Shown piece after piece: positions 35,646-47,575 of a stretch of DNA of 64,000 nt. The notes beneath the pieces were generated by a model. That model did no database searches. It was not told the DNA's origin and saw only the letters and a list, made by a program, of their open reading frames with translations. This stretch comes from Cryptomeria japonica. Lineage: Eukaryota > Streptophyta > Pinopsida > Cupressales > Cupressaceae. Both the position numbers and the translations under genes were made by a program. Each line of letters starts with the position of its first letter. Position 1 is the first letter of the stretch. The DNA lies in contig NC_081409.1 of assembly GCF_030272615.1 (NCBI RefSeq), forward strand, positions 655,122,468-655,186,467, read 5' to 3'.

Positions 35646-38600
35646 TCAGCATTGGTTAGCAGAAAGGTTGGGTGGTAAGGTTTGGGATTTCAAATATTGA
35701 TAGACATCATTGTACCATGGGGAATTGGGACCAACAAGAACGCACATCACATCCGCTGTCGGAATGTCAAAAGAAGGAACCAGCAATTGTTCAACTGAAA
35801 ATTCACATTTGTCCATATTGCTTGGCATATTCAACATGGAAGCAATCATAGCCATCGCATCTGCCGACTTATTTTGCATTCTTGGAACTTGATTGAAATG
35901 GATAGCCGTGAACTTGGTCTTGAAGAAATCTACCATATGCTTATAGGGAATAAGATTTTCATCTTTTGTTTCATAGTCATCATTCACTTGTCGAATGACT
36001 AATTGAGAATCTCCATAGACTTGCAAATGCTTGACATTCCAGTGGACTGCTACTCGGAGTCCTGTAACCAGTGCTTCATACTCTGCAATGTTATTGGTGC
36101 AGGGGAAAGTTATTCTGTAAGACTTTGGAATAGTATCACCTTGAGGGGTGACAAACAAGATGCCTGCTCCGGACCTGAACTTGGTATGGGACCCATCAAA
36201 GTATAACTTCCATTCAGTAGATGATGTGAAAGCAAAGACTGACTCATCTGGAAAATCAGTCAACATGGGATGATCATCAGAAAGAGGAGCCTCTGCAAGT
36301 TGATCTGCTATGACTTGTCCTTTTATGGTCTTTCGCTCCATATACTTAATGTCAAATTCACTGAGAATCATGACCCATTTTGCTAGGCGACCCGTCAAAG
36401 CTGCTCGGCTAAGCAAATATTTTAAGGGGTCAATTTTTGCAACCAACAATGTTTGGTGGCTCAGCATATAATGTCAGAGTTTCTACGTTGCAAACACCAT
36501 TGCTAAGCATGCCCTTTCAATAGTTGAATAATTTAGCTCATAGCCTACCAATGTCCGACTGATATAGTAAATAGCTCACTCTTTGCCGTTCTCATCTTGT
36601 TGGGCCAAGAGAACTCCTAATGCCATTTCAGTTGCAGAAATATACAATAAAAATGGCTTTCCATCTATTGGAGGCATTAGAATAGGTGGCGATAGCAAAT
36701 ATTCTTTAAGAGCTTGAAAGGCTGATTGACATTGCTCAATCCATTTGAAAGTGACACCTTTATGCAATAGATGCTGGAATGGATGACATTTGTTGGTCAA
36801 CTGAGCTATGAAGTGGCGGATTGACTAGAGCTTTCCTTGCAGACTTCTTAATTGCCAGAGATTTGAAGGCGGAGGCATATCCATTATTGCTTTGACTTTG
36901 GCAGGGTCGACCTCAATGCCGCGATGATAAATAATGTATCCTAGTAACTTGCTAGCTGTGACACCAAATACACACTTCTTTGGATTGAGCCTGAGTTTGT
37001 AGGTCTCCATTCGGTCAAAGATTGGGCCCAGGATGGCCAGATGACTATCTCTAGTGACAAATTTGCATAACAAGTCATCAACATAGTCCTCCATCAGAGT
37101 GTGCATGAAATCATGAAAAATTGTCATCATTGCTCTTTGATATGTTGCACCTACATTTTTAAGACCGAAGGGCATCACATTCCAAAAATAGGTACCCCAA
37201 GCATAGGTGAATGATGTCTTATGCTGATCTTCAGGAGCAATGCAAATTTGGTTATAGCCGGAGAAACCATCCATCAATGAAAGCATCTCATATCCAACCG
37301 TCATGTCCACTATGATGTCTATGTTTGGCAATGGAAAATCATCTTTAGGGCATGCTTTATTGAGATCCCTAAAATCTGTGCAGATTCTGATGCCCCCAGT
37401 TACTTTTCTAACTGGCACTAAATTTGAAATCCAGTCTGCATAATCAATGGGTCTGATGAAGCCCACATCTAGCAATTTTTTTAATTCCACTTTGACCAAA
37501 AGAGCCACTTGAGGATGCATCTTTCTAAGTTTCTGTTTGACAGGCTTGGCATCCACTTTTAATGGCAAATGATGAAGAACCAATTCTAGATCAAGGTCAG
37601 GCATATCTGCATAGGACCATGCAAAGCTGATCTTCTTCTCAAGAAAGAAATTGACAAAATCTATTTTTTCCTGTTGTGAGAGGGAAGCAGCAAAATGAAT
37701 GACCTTAGGGTTGTCAAGTGTACCCAAATTGATTTCCTCTATCATTTCCACAAGTAATGTTGATTTGTCCTGACTTGATAGGGGTATGTCCACTCTTCCA
37801 CCTTTGGGCACCTCAGAGAGGTTTTCACCCACAGGTACGTCTTTTCTTTTTACTTTTGTATGATCAGAGAGTGCCTTACGGTTTTCACCCAAAGATCTAT
37901 TCTTTTGATTTTTTATTATTTCTTTTCTTTTTTCATTTTGATGACTGGAAGAGGGAGTTGACTCCCCAAAATATGTCGTGGAATCTAGGTCAATAGAAAA
38001 TCCTGCCTTGTGATCACCTTGTCGTATGCCTTCCCGTAGTCCAAGGAATTCTGCAATTGCTTCATCATTTTGAAAACAGTCCAATGTGAGCAGTTCTTGT
38101 TGGTCATGTTGGATAAGCTGGGGATAGATGAGGGGCATGTCATCATTAGTTGTAAGGAGAGAGAGGGCTGATATGGTAAATATATGAACATCCGTAGTGT
38201 CACTATCCGAAGTGCTTGTATCGGATTCGGAGCTTGGATCCCAAAATGTCTCTATCCAAGCGTGAGGACAGGTTTTAGGAAGAGGAGTTATTTCATTTTT
38301 GTCTTCCATAGGCAAGTTATCGGGGTCAATGAAAATATTATCAAGGGCATAGGAACTAGAAGAAAAAGACCTCCACTCCCATTCATTGGAATCAGTCTTG
38401 GGTCAGGTATCCTCAGGTGTTATTTCATCGTCAGAATCATGCCCTTTTCTACACGTGGGCACTTTGGTAGATGTGGATCCAATTCGCAACGGTACAAAAC
38501 CTAACCCTAAAGTTGGAGGTCGTCTCTTGGGTATGACAGGTTCTAGCCTTCCATTGTTGTTCAGGCCTAAGCCACTGCAACCATCATATCCTTTCTTTTG

Positions 38601-38678
38601 CAGCATGGTAAATCCTTTGCCATATCGTTCCACTGACAATTTGACAAGTGGGGTCTCAATTGGATCTTTATAAATTCA
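35646..38678 (-). pseudogene. pol: Tat Pol: G-patch, RT, native RNase H, archaeal-type RNase H
   Basis: In frame throughout. A G-patch-like segment follows the protease (YGKGFTMLQKKGYDGCSGLGL, ~38628-38566). The RT (~37700-36900) has ICTDFRDLN, SLMDGFSGYNQI and the catalytic YVDD. The native RNase H lacks its first Asp (LLYISATEMALGVLL). The archaeal-type RNase H has all four acidic positions: YFDGS, IAEYEA, GDSQL and SADAMA (~36270-35870). Stops: TGA 38403-38405, TAG 36825-36827, TGA 36576-36578, TAG 36483-36485, TGA 36474-36476, TGA 35646-35648. The order native-then-archaeal RNase H is the usual Tat order, unlike G1. Confidence 0.93.
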
Positions 38679-39341
38679 ATCTATGACATCGTCATCTACA
38701 GTTTCCTTGTCAAGTTCTCCCCATTTGGTAAATATAGTAGGAGGTTGATATTGAATAATGACCTTAGGTTCCTTTTGTAATAAATGCGGTTTGCCATATG
38801 ATTTTGGAGATATTGGAAAATTCCCAATGAGGAATGTCTGATCCATTGAATATTCTCCACATCCTTGGTCTTGTATCTTCAATTTTCCTTTGACAGCCTC
38901 TAACAATTGATTGGGATCCACATATCTATGTGATTTGGCCTCTCTGTTGACTGGGACTTGTTGTTGAGGGGTATCCTTTAGAGTAGCACAAAATTGAAAT
39001 GGATTAGGATCTCCAGGAATTGTTATCTCAGTTCTATTGTAAGGATATTTCAAACATTGATGATAGGTGGATGGAACTGCTTTCATTGCATGAATCCATG
39101 GATGGCCATGGATCATATTATAAGGGAGATCAAGTTCGAGGACTTGCAGGAAAGTGTTTTCTATCACTGGACCAACTCTGATAGGCAATGTAATTATCCC
39201 TTTGGATGGGCGCTCAGCATCATCATATGCTTTGATTGTTATTCTTTTAAAAGCATCAATGTCATTTTCTGTATACCCAAGGCCAATAACCACTCTCAAA
39301 GTACAAATATTAAGACCTGCTCCGCCATCTATCAAGACTTG
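38676..39341 (-). pseudogene. pro: Tat aspartic protease
   Basis: In frame between TGA 39342-39344 and TGA 38676-38678. The active-site block reads LIDGGAGLNIC, with Asp-Gly-Gly in place of Asp-Ser/Thr-Gly; this form is known in Tat/Ogre-type proteases. A second block MIHGHPWIHAMKAVPSTYHQ follows. It would cut the Gag-Pol polyprotein. Confidence 0.85.
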
Positions 39342-42300
39342 TCAGATTTTGCAGTTATGAACAAAGACTTCAAGGTGTAAAGGATCATTGTGAGGGAGCT
39401 TGTTGGGTGAGATATCATTGTCAGAAAATGCGACATTTTGGGAAAGGGCTAAATGTCCAATCCGGGCTTGAAACTGGTCAACATCAATATCTGTTGGAAT
39501 AGTGGACTCAACTAAAGCTTTATCTAGGACTGCACGATGCATGGGAGACATTTTCAATAACTCAAGGATTGATATTTGTGCAGGTGTCTTTCCTAGGTGA
39601 TCCAAAAGATTATACTGACTTGCAGGAGTTGGCTTGGGAGGAGCTGCAGGAGCTCCTTTCAGAACTATCTTGCATCGACGAGTGGTGACCACACAAGAAG
39701 GATCTTGTCCCTTTATTCTCAGGGTAGAAACATACTCAGTTGATGCGCGAAAACAATTAATGACATTATTATAACCAGAACTTGCATAATTGGCCGTTTG
39801 GGCAGAGTTGGAAGAAGATTCTTTACCCTTGTCATGATCAAGCAAAGGAGTTTTGAAAATAGTATGATCAGTGTTAGAGGTGGGATGGGGTGGATCTACC
39901 TCAATTACTCCTTTCTCTAATAAATCTTGAATCATGTGTTTCAATTGGAAACGGGATGCAGTTTTGTGTCCTTTAGACCGATGATATTCACAGTATGCAT
40001 TATCATTCCACCAATGCGGTTTTACTGTTGGTTCTACCTTGATATCTGGTAGCTTAATAAATTTTGCTTGTATCAATTGTCTCATTACTGATTCAATAGG
40101 CTCTCCCAATGGCATAAATTGTTGAGGAGGCCCATCCCGCGATCGAAAGGGTTTGCGCTGCTGGTTTTGTTGTTGGCCTTGTTGTTGAGTATGCTGTTGT
40201 TGAGCATGTTGTTGATATTGCGACTGTTGAGTAACATTTCTCATTGGTGCTTGATTTTGTTCCATAGTTGACATATTAGGAACACTCAATTTCTTGATCA
40301 TGAATGGGGGTTAATTTGCATTCACCGCTCTTGCATCAACAACTCCATCATTAGTGACATTCTTGTTCTTATACCAAAATCTGTTTCTATCCCCTGAATA
40401 ATTGGTATTGTCATTGTCTTTATTGAGCCTGATGATTCCTTTAGCTACCAGAGCTGTTTCAATGCTCATTCCCTTCTTAATAAGTTTCTCTATAGTACTG
40501 GGACTTTTCAACTTTAGCTCATACATCATTTCTGGGACCAAATTCTGGATAAACAGATTCACTTGTTGTTCTTCAGGTATATCAAGAGAAGAACGACTAT
40601 ACAAGCTTCGCCATCGTTGCAAGAAAGTCACTAATGATTCACCTTGATTTTGCTTGGTGTTGCATAAATCTGACATGGTCACATCACTGTCGATGTTGAA
40701 CGCAAAATGAGATAAAAACTTTTGAGCCAATTCAGACCAAGTCTTTATATTTCCTGGAAAATGTGAATACCAATCCATAGCTTGTCCCGTGAGACTTCAT
40801 GCAAATAAGCGCATTAAATATGTCTCTTCATAGCTTACCTCAGTACATGCCACGAAAAATGCTCAAATGTGATCTTTTGGATTGCCATTCCCTTTATATT
40901 TCTCAAAATTAGGTGCCTCAAAATGCTTAGGGAATGGAGGCATGTGTACACTCTTGTCAAATGGATTAGGACATAAATCTTGATCTATATACAACTTCTT
41001 TGTTCCTTTAGTTTCTAATGCGTCAACTTTTCATTGCAACTTCTCAAGTTGTTGCGCAATTGTATCAGAATTTAGAGGTCCATCATTAATCCCAGTTGGT
41101 ATCCTTTGTCGATACATCGCATTTCCGATCGGTTGTTGATACTCTGAAATGGCCGTTTGTGGTGTTTCCGGCATATAAAGTTCTTGATACATCACTTGTT
41201 GCTGCGGTTGTGCTATGCCTTGATATTGACCTTGTTGTTGTGCTTCTTGGAGCCTAGGTTGATATTGCAATTGAGTAGGTTGTTGATATTGCACAGGCGC
41301 CAATTGCGGTTGTAAAGTAGGATAGCTTGCTTGCCTTGGCACATATTGTGGCACATGTTGGTGTTGAGGCTGACGGATCGGAACTTATTGACTTTGTGCC
41401 AATTGTCATCGTGGTGTATATCCCATCATTTGTAAAAAACTTTTTTTAGGCACTTTTCGTTGCTTCTCCTTAGGATGGGGTATAGCACTTGCATTAACTT
41501 GTTGTGTTGTTTGTCCAATCCATTGTGATGGTTGCAAGTTTGCATTAACTTGTAATGGTGCTGAAGGCGCTGCAATTTGTTGTCGAATGTGAAATTGTTG
41601 TTGTTGCACATTACTTGTTTGCACATTCGATTGTACCTTTTGTATATTATTCAATTGTTGCAAGAATTGTTGTTGGTGCAAACCACTATCTGTAGCTCTT
41701 TGTGTTGCCATTATTGAAGGATTTGTCGCAATAGTATTCGGCAAAGATATTGAACTTAACGGAACATAAGAACTTTGTTGCATCATGGAATTATTTTGGA
41801 CATTGGTGACATTAGGCATTCCAGTTGTGAAGCTTTCCTACATCTTAGATTTTGATCCCACTTTATGCATGTAAGGAACCACTTCTTGTTGAGGGACAGC
41901 TGTGAATACTTGCGTACTCTTCATTTGATCTTGCGTTATAGGTGTTGTGTTGAATAGTGGATTATTTATCATTTCAAATGGTGACTTTTGAGGAATAGTC
42001 ATTGTCAATGCCTTTGAAGCACGTTTACTCATCAAGGTAGGTTGAGTTGCTTATTGTGCATCTTCTTCATTTGGATGCAGGGAAAAACTTAACAACTCAC
42101 CACCTTGTTGTTCTTGCACATTGATTTGGTCACTTGAAGATGTCACATTACTCATCATGTTAAGATACTTTTGTGGAAACATCTTAAAGACTTTGTTCAA
42201 GAACTTATCCATCTTTTTTGTTATCTTTGGATCTTGAAGGAACATGTCAACATCGTCAGAAGTATCAGAATTGGATGAGGAATCTGGTTGGACATTTGGA

Positions 42301-42656
42301 TTTGTTTCTTGGTGAAAGCCTTGATCTGAACCAAATCCTTGTGAGAGGGTTTGTTCTTCATATAATGTTTGATTTTGAATGTCATGTTGCAGGTGTGGTT
42401 GATTGAAATTGAAAGGCGCACTTCCTCTTGGAGTTGGTGGAACACTCCCATGTCCTAGTTTCATAGGTATAAACACTGGTTCATAAAATGGAGGTGGCCC
42501 AAGTTGAACCGTTCCATATGGTGGTAGAGATGTGTTTGATGAACCTTCAATTTGTACTGTTTGACTGGTTTGAAATTGCAAATTTGCTATGTTGTCCATG
42601 GTTTGATACATTGGTTCGCCCATCTTTTTAGATTTTGATCTTGTCTCAACAGGCAT
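39342..42656 (-). pseudogene. gag: Tat Gag
   Basis: ATG at 42656 (MPVETRSKSKK). The N-terminal ~600 codons are Gln/Pro/Asn-rich and disordered-looking. The retrotransposon Gag core lies at ~40800-40420 (MDWYSHFPGNIKTWSELAQKF ... ESLVTFLQRWRSLYSR). A C-terminal zinc-type block reads CEYHRSKGHKTASRFQLKH (~40000). Stops: TAA 42051, TAG 41838, TGA 41406, TAA 41385, TGA 41031, TGA 40863, TGA 40797, TAA 40311, TGA 39342 (first base of the plus-strand triplet given). Capsid protein of the element; broken. Confidence 0.88.
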
Positions 42657-44719
42657 GTCACTTGTGCAAATGCAATGTTTTTTTTGGAATTTTCAAAGAT
42701 AATGTATGATATGCAACTAAATGTAAACTATATAGACGAGCATGCAATCTATGTTTTTGGTTGTTTTCAAAGATTTTGACAAACTTTTGAAATGCAAATC
42801 TAAGATAGGGACCCTTAGGAAATTGGAATGATATCTAGACCTTAAAGGACAAAAGGATGCAAGTGAAAAAAGGACAAATGACAAAGTCTCCCCTATATGC
42901 CTGGATACTAAGCTAGGTTTGACCAAATGATATTGATGACAAAAGGACAAAAGATTTGATAAGGTCTAGACTTCTTAACAATGACTTAGGGTTTATCAAA
43001 GATTTGGAATTACTCAAGTATGACAAAACCTAGTTTTGGCACTATATGCAAAAGGACATTACTATGCAAGTGACCTTAATATGATATGATAATGACCTGA
43101 GCTTAATGAAGAGACCTAGGGTATGCAAATATGAATGAATGACAATGATATGACTTTGATGCAAGAGGACATATGCAAGTGGATGACTCTTATTGATATG
43201 CAAAGGAATATGACTTAGGTGACACCTAACCTTGGTACTTGACAATGACTTTTGCAAAATGCAACCTAGGATGAACTTAAATGTAAGTGACATGAATGTT
43301 GAGACAAGATTTTGAACAATATTTGACAACCATGTTTGAAGATGAATTCTGAATCTTGATAAACTTTTGTTGGATGAATGTCTCTTGTGTTTAATCTTGT
43401 GTTGGATCAATTTGTTTTGCTTTTGAAATGGGATGCAATTCAACTTTTGACAAGCAAAGAATACAAGATATTGCAACTTAGACTCAAGACAATCATGCTC
43501 ATTTCCACATTTCTTATGGTAGGCAAAGACATTAGGTACTTGAGAGGTAGACTCATTATGGGATTCAAGGAGAATACATAGATGCTTGACCCCACGGGAT
43601 CCCCTCCACGACACTCACTTCTCAGGGCAGCCAAGCATCAGTCCCCATGGAAATCTTCCCATGGCGAACTTAGTATCTCTTCCAAGTATCCAAACTTGTC
43701 CTTCTCAAGCAACTAGAAGGGTTTTTGGCCTCTAAATACAAGGTGTTTAGTAAGGATTTATGTTAAGTGTTACTCCTTGATGTCACGCAAGCGTGATTGA
43801 GACATTAAGCCCATCAAGATACCAAACAAATGTAGTCGCGCAAGCATGATTTAGACCATGAGGTCCTACTTAGATGTTGATATGAGAAAGATTCCAAGGG
43901 TCATCACTTCCCAAGTAACTGCAATTCCCGTGTAACCCTTCCTTCAAAGCTTTTGCTCATCAGGTATTTGTTTATAGTGAGTTAGAATGCCAAGGCATTC
44001 TAGCCATACTCACTTTGGGTCGTTCCCTTGTCACGATTATCACTTGCTTGCAAAAGCAAAGTGGTCGGGAAGGCAGGCCCTCTAAAGGAGACAAACAATC
44101 AAAGACATGAGCATGGTATCGAAGATCTGGATTTCTGATCACCCTAAGAAGGATGAGAGCATACTCTCCTACTCCAATGTCACACATAACAATAAAAGCA
44201 CAAACATGTTCATTCCAACCTATTTAAAAATCACTAAGTGCCTAATTAAAAATCACAAACACAAAGTTTGGTTGTTTCTCCAAGGCAACCTGCAAAAACC
44301 CAAGTTAGAAGTTTGATTTTTTGTCTTTGACTATCGATTCAGCATAACACATGTTAGTAGTTTGATTTATTGTCTTTGCCATGCGTATGCCAAGATTCTG
44401 CACAGATAATTAGTACCAAAATCCAAAGCACAGAAAATAGAATACAAAAACTAAACAAATTTCAAATAAAACACTGCATTTTTACCCCTGTTCTGGACTT
44501 TACACAGGTGCAGAACCCATGACACAGGCGCAAAATGTAGGACACAAGCACAAAATGTCTTCAACACAGGCGCAGAATGCTCAACACAGGCGCAGGTTGC
44601 AGGACACAGTCGCAGAAGTCTCCAGAAAACCCTGCACGACCCTGTTTTTGGGTTTTTTGGCCTGCAAATCAACTTGAGAGCACTCAAAACACCATAAAGA
44701 GGTTAGAAGGCTAGTGTTC
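42657..44719 (-). other. Tat 5' leader with 20-bp tandem array
   Basis: About 2.1 kb between primer site and Gag start. No supported ORF. 44502-44615 holds six units at 20-22 bp spacing of the type ACACAGGCGCAAAATGTAGG (unit starts 44502, 44522, 44542, 44564, 44584, 44604). Confidence 0.75.
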
Positions 44720-44720
44720 A

Positions 44721-44734
44721 CGTTGGGTTCACCA
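44721..44734 (-). promoter_or_regulatory. Candidate Tat primer-binding site
   Basis: Minus-strand TGGTGAACCCAACG, 5 bases from the 5' LTR end. It begins with the TGG expected opposite a tRNA CCA end. I cannot name the tRNA with confidence. Confidence 0.6.
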
Positions 44735-44739
44735 ATTAA

Positions 44740-46310
44740 TGTACGTTACGAAATAGGAAATCATCACAAACAAGATAAATGTAATAATCTAGCTCAATCA
44801 TTCAATCACAAAAACTCATTGCAATGAATCTATCCTAAACAACACTCAATAGAGACATGAAACAAAACCATTCAAAAGCAAAGAAATTATGCAAACCATA
44901 GACATGATTTGAATGCTCCTTCATGTGGCTCCATTGTTCTTCTTTCCTCTTCAAATGGTTGTGGATCTCACCTACAAGTGCACATACATAATTGAAAGCA
45001 AGATTGACATTGATTATTGATCAAGAGTACTAGAAGCATAAATTCGATAGCCTGATTACCAATTATTATTAAGGGATTTGATTGAATAAATTCATCCAAT
45101 TTATAGAAGAATTGGAGAGATGACAAGATTAGCATGATTCAATTCAAATGGAAATTGCAAATCAATTATGTCAATTATGACAAATTATGACAAATTATGC
45201 ACTTTCTATGCAAAATTTGTTGATTGATAATTTATGACAAATTATGACAACTTCTATGTCAAAATTGATTGATTGTCAATTATGACAAATTTATGACAAA
45301 TTGACATGTCATTTCCATGAATTTGGGAGAGAAATAGGAGGAAATTGAAATTAGGAATTAGAAAATTAAGAAATTAGGAAATTGATGGAAATTAGAAATT
45401 AGGTAAATTAATTAATAATTTGTCATTTATTAATTAATTCACAAAAAAGAATAATTAGCCAATTAAATGAACATTTAATTGCAATGAGAAGACTTAGGAT
45501 AAATAAACAATTTATTAATCCTAAAGGAAGAAATGACACACACAAGGTTAAATGATTAAATCACGAAACCCTAGAAGATGAATTAGGTCTTGATGAAAGA
45601 TAATTGACTCGATCATGATTTGATTTTGGATTGATAAAGGACCAATGTGATAAATGATTTGATTGATAAATGCGCCAATTGACGAGGAACAATGACAAAT
45701 TGATCCAAATTGACATAATTGAGACAGACAACGATCGATGACAAATCGATCGCAAAATGACAAGATCGAACAAGATGACAAGAGATGATGATAAATATAT
45801 TGCAAAATGACAGGATTGAAAATGACCACGATCAATGATGAATTGATCGCAAAATGACAAGATCGAACATGACAACGACCGATGACAAATTGATCGTTAA
45901 ATGACAAATTGATCGTTAAACAACAAGATTGAAGGATTGATGATAAATCGATCGCCAGATGACAAGATTGATAAGAGGACAACAATTGATGACAAATTGA
46001 TTGCAAGATTGATAGGAGGACAAAACCCTAATTAGGATTGATGATGTCCAAAATGATGGCAAATAAGCACGCACATTGATGCAATAGGATAAGATCGATT
46101 AAAATCATGACTGGATAGTGTTGTCGACAAGACCAAATTCGAGAACCAGATAAATGAAGAATGTAGAAGAATGACTCGATGTTCGCAAATGATAAAAACC
46201 AAGTACGAATCATAGGAGAAATGTTAATGCGATGCAAAAACCTAAAATGACGCAATGCACAAATGTTAAAGTATGACTCCGCAAGCGTTGACCATTTTTA
46301 GGTGTCTACA
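44740..46310 (-). repeat. Tat element 5' LTR
   Basis: 1571 bp, partner of 28523-30074. It is longer mainly because of a 19-bp tandem duplication of ATGACAAATTGATCGTTAA at about 45883-45919. Other differences are scattered single bases. Confidence 0.95.
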
Positions 46311-46315
46311 CCTTT

Positions 46316-47519
46316 TATCTCCAATCTTATGATGTGAGTATCCATTGTCTATAACCCATTCATCCTTGTCTTCAACTTTATCAGTAAGGGCCTTCTCCTC
46401 ATTTTGAATAACCAGTTCTGGAATATCTTCCTTGATAGCCAAGAATACCTATTCATTTCTATCATTGGATCCACTAGCTGAATCTATTGTTGGTTCATCA
46501 TCAGAGTCATCAATCACACCTTCCTCATCTGCATAGTAGCATGATTTATCTTTGTTTCTCCTATACTTATGCTTGTTCTGATAATAATGGTTAGGCCTAC
46601 AAGATCTTCTAGCTTTCTCCTCAAATCTTGAATTTCTCTCAGGAGATATAGATGCAAAATGACCTATCTTATTACATGCAAAATATTTAAAAGGTGATTT
46701 TCCTGCATACTTACTTCATGTTGGACATTTAGGTACTCTTCTAGAAAATAGGGTTTCAAGTTTCTCAAACTCTTCATTCTCTTTTTTCATATCCTCTAGT
46801 TCCTTTGCATATAAATTTTTCCGATTACTCTTTCCAGTTGATGACGTAGATGCATAAAAAGAAGATTAAGTCTTTGTAGCTCCAGGAGGACCAAATTCTT
46901 CAAGCTCAAAAGCAGATAACTTTCCAACCAAGGTATCCCTATTAATAGAAGTATTAGACATAGTTCTCAACTCATTAATTGCAGTAGCCTTCATCTTGTA
47001 ATCTAGTGACAAAGCTCTCAATACTTTAGAAACAATCTCAACTTCACTCAAAGATCCACCACAACATTAAATTCTCATAACAATTTCATTAACTCTTTCC
47101 ATAAAAACAGTAATTCTTTCATCTTCCTCCATATTTAAGTTCTCATACATCACCAGGTAACCATCAAGTTTAGCAATTTTAACAATAGGGTCACCTTCAT
47201 TAAGAGTCTCCAACTTCTCCTATATAGCTTTAGTAGATGATTTGTCTAATACTCCCATAACTTGTTGGTCAAAAAGGGCACTCAAAAGGGCTTCTCTAGC
47301 TCTACAATCATTCTCAATGTTCTTATCTAAGTTTGTTGGAGGAGGATTGCCAAAGTTTGGATCATAAGGAGTATATCCTTTCTTAGTGATGTCCCAAATC
47401 TCCTTGCCAAGACATCTCAAATGAGTCTCCATATGAATCTTCCATACTCTGTAGTTTGTTGAATCAAACTTAGGGGTTTCTCTCTAGAAAATAACAATAG
47501 ATGAACTATTAGATGTCAT
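46316..47519 (-). pseudogene. gag: CopB Gag and start of protease
   Basis: ATG at 47519 (MTSNSSSIVIF), one frame with an early TAG, others near 47220 and 47070, and TAG at ~46866. It has the copia Gag core: FDSTNYRVWKIHMETHLRCLG, then LGKEIWDITKKGYTPYDP and VSKVLRALSLDYKMKATAINE. A single degraded zinc knuckle (YFACNKIGHFASIS, ~46680) and acidic linker follow, then DEWVIDNGYSHHKIGDK at the Tat junction, the copia protease active-site region (Asp-Asn-Gly where Asp-Ser-Gly is usual). Non-functional. Confidence 0.85.
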
Positions 47520-47561
47520 AGGATCTTCCTCAAGAATTTAGGCTTCTGCAAAGATGACCAA

Positions 47562-47573
47562 GATCTGATACCA
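47562..47573 (-). promoter_or_regulatory. CopB primer-binding site (initiator Met-tRNA)
   Basis: Minus-strand TGGTATCAGATC, one mismatch to the 12-base initiator Met-tRNA complement, 2 bases from the LTR. Confidence 0.9.
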
Positions 47574-47575
47574 AT

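Larger units (their letters stand above)
28523..46310 (-). mobile_element. Tat-lineage Ty3/gypsy element, 17.8 kb, nearly full structure
   Basis: Two LTRs (28523-30074 and 44740-46310), both with TGTA...TACA-type ends, flanked by the 5-bp duplication CCTTT (28518-28522 and 46311-46315). The minus-strand order is leader, Gag, protease, G-patch, RT, native RNase H, archaeal-type RNase H, integrase, a long 3' region with an antisense PMD ORF, PPT. The extra RNase H, the antisense ORF and the PPT type are hallmarks of the Tat clade by established knowledge. It is inserted in the protease region of CopB. Confidence 0.95.

Noticed and set aside
43042-43614. 190-codon minus-strand ORF in the Tat leader
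   Set aside because: No family signature, His/Ser/Leu-rich low-information composition. It lies between primer site and Gag ATG and overlaps other random ORFs.
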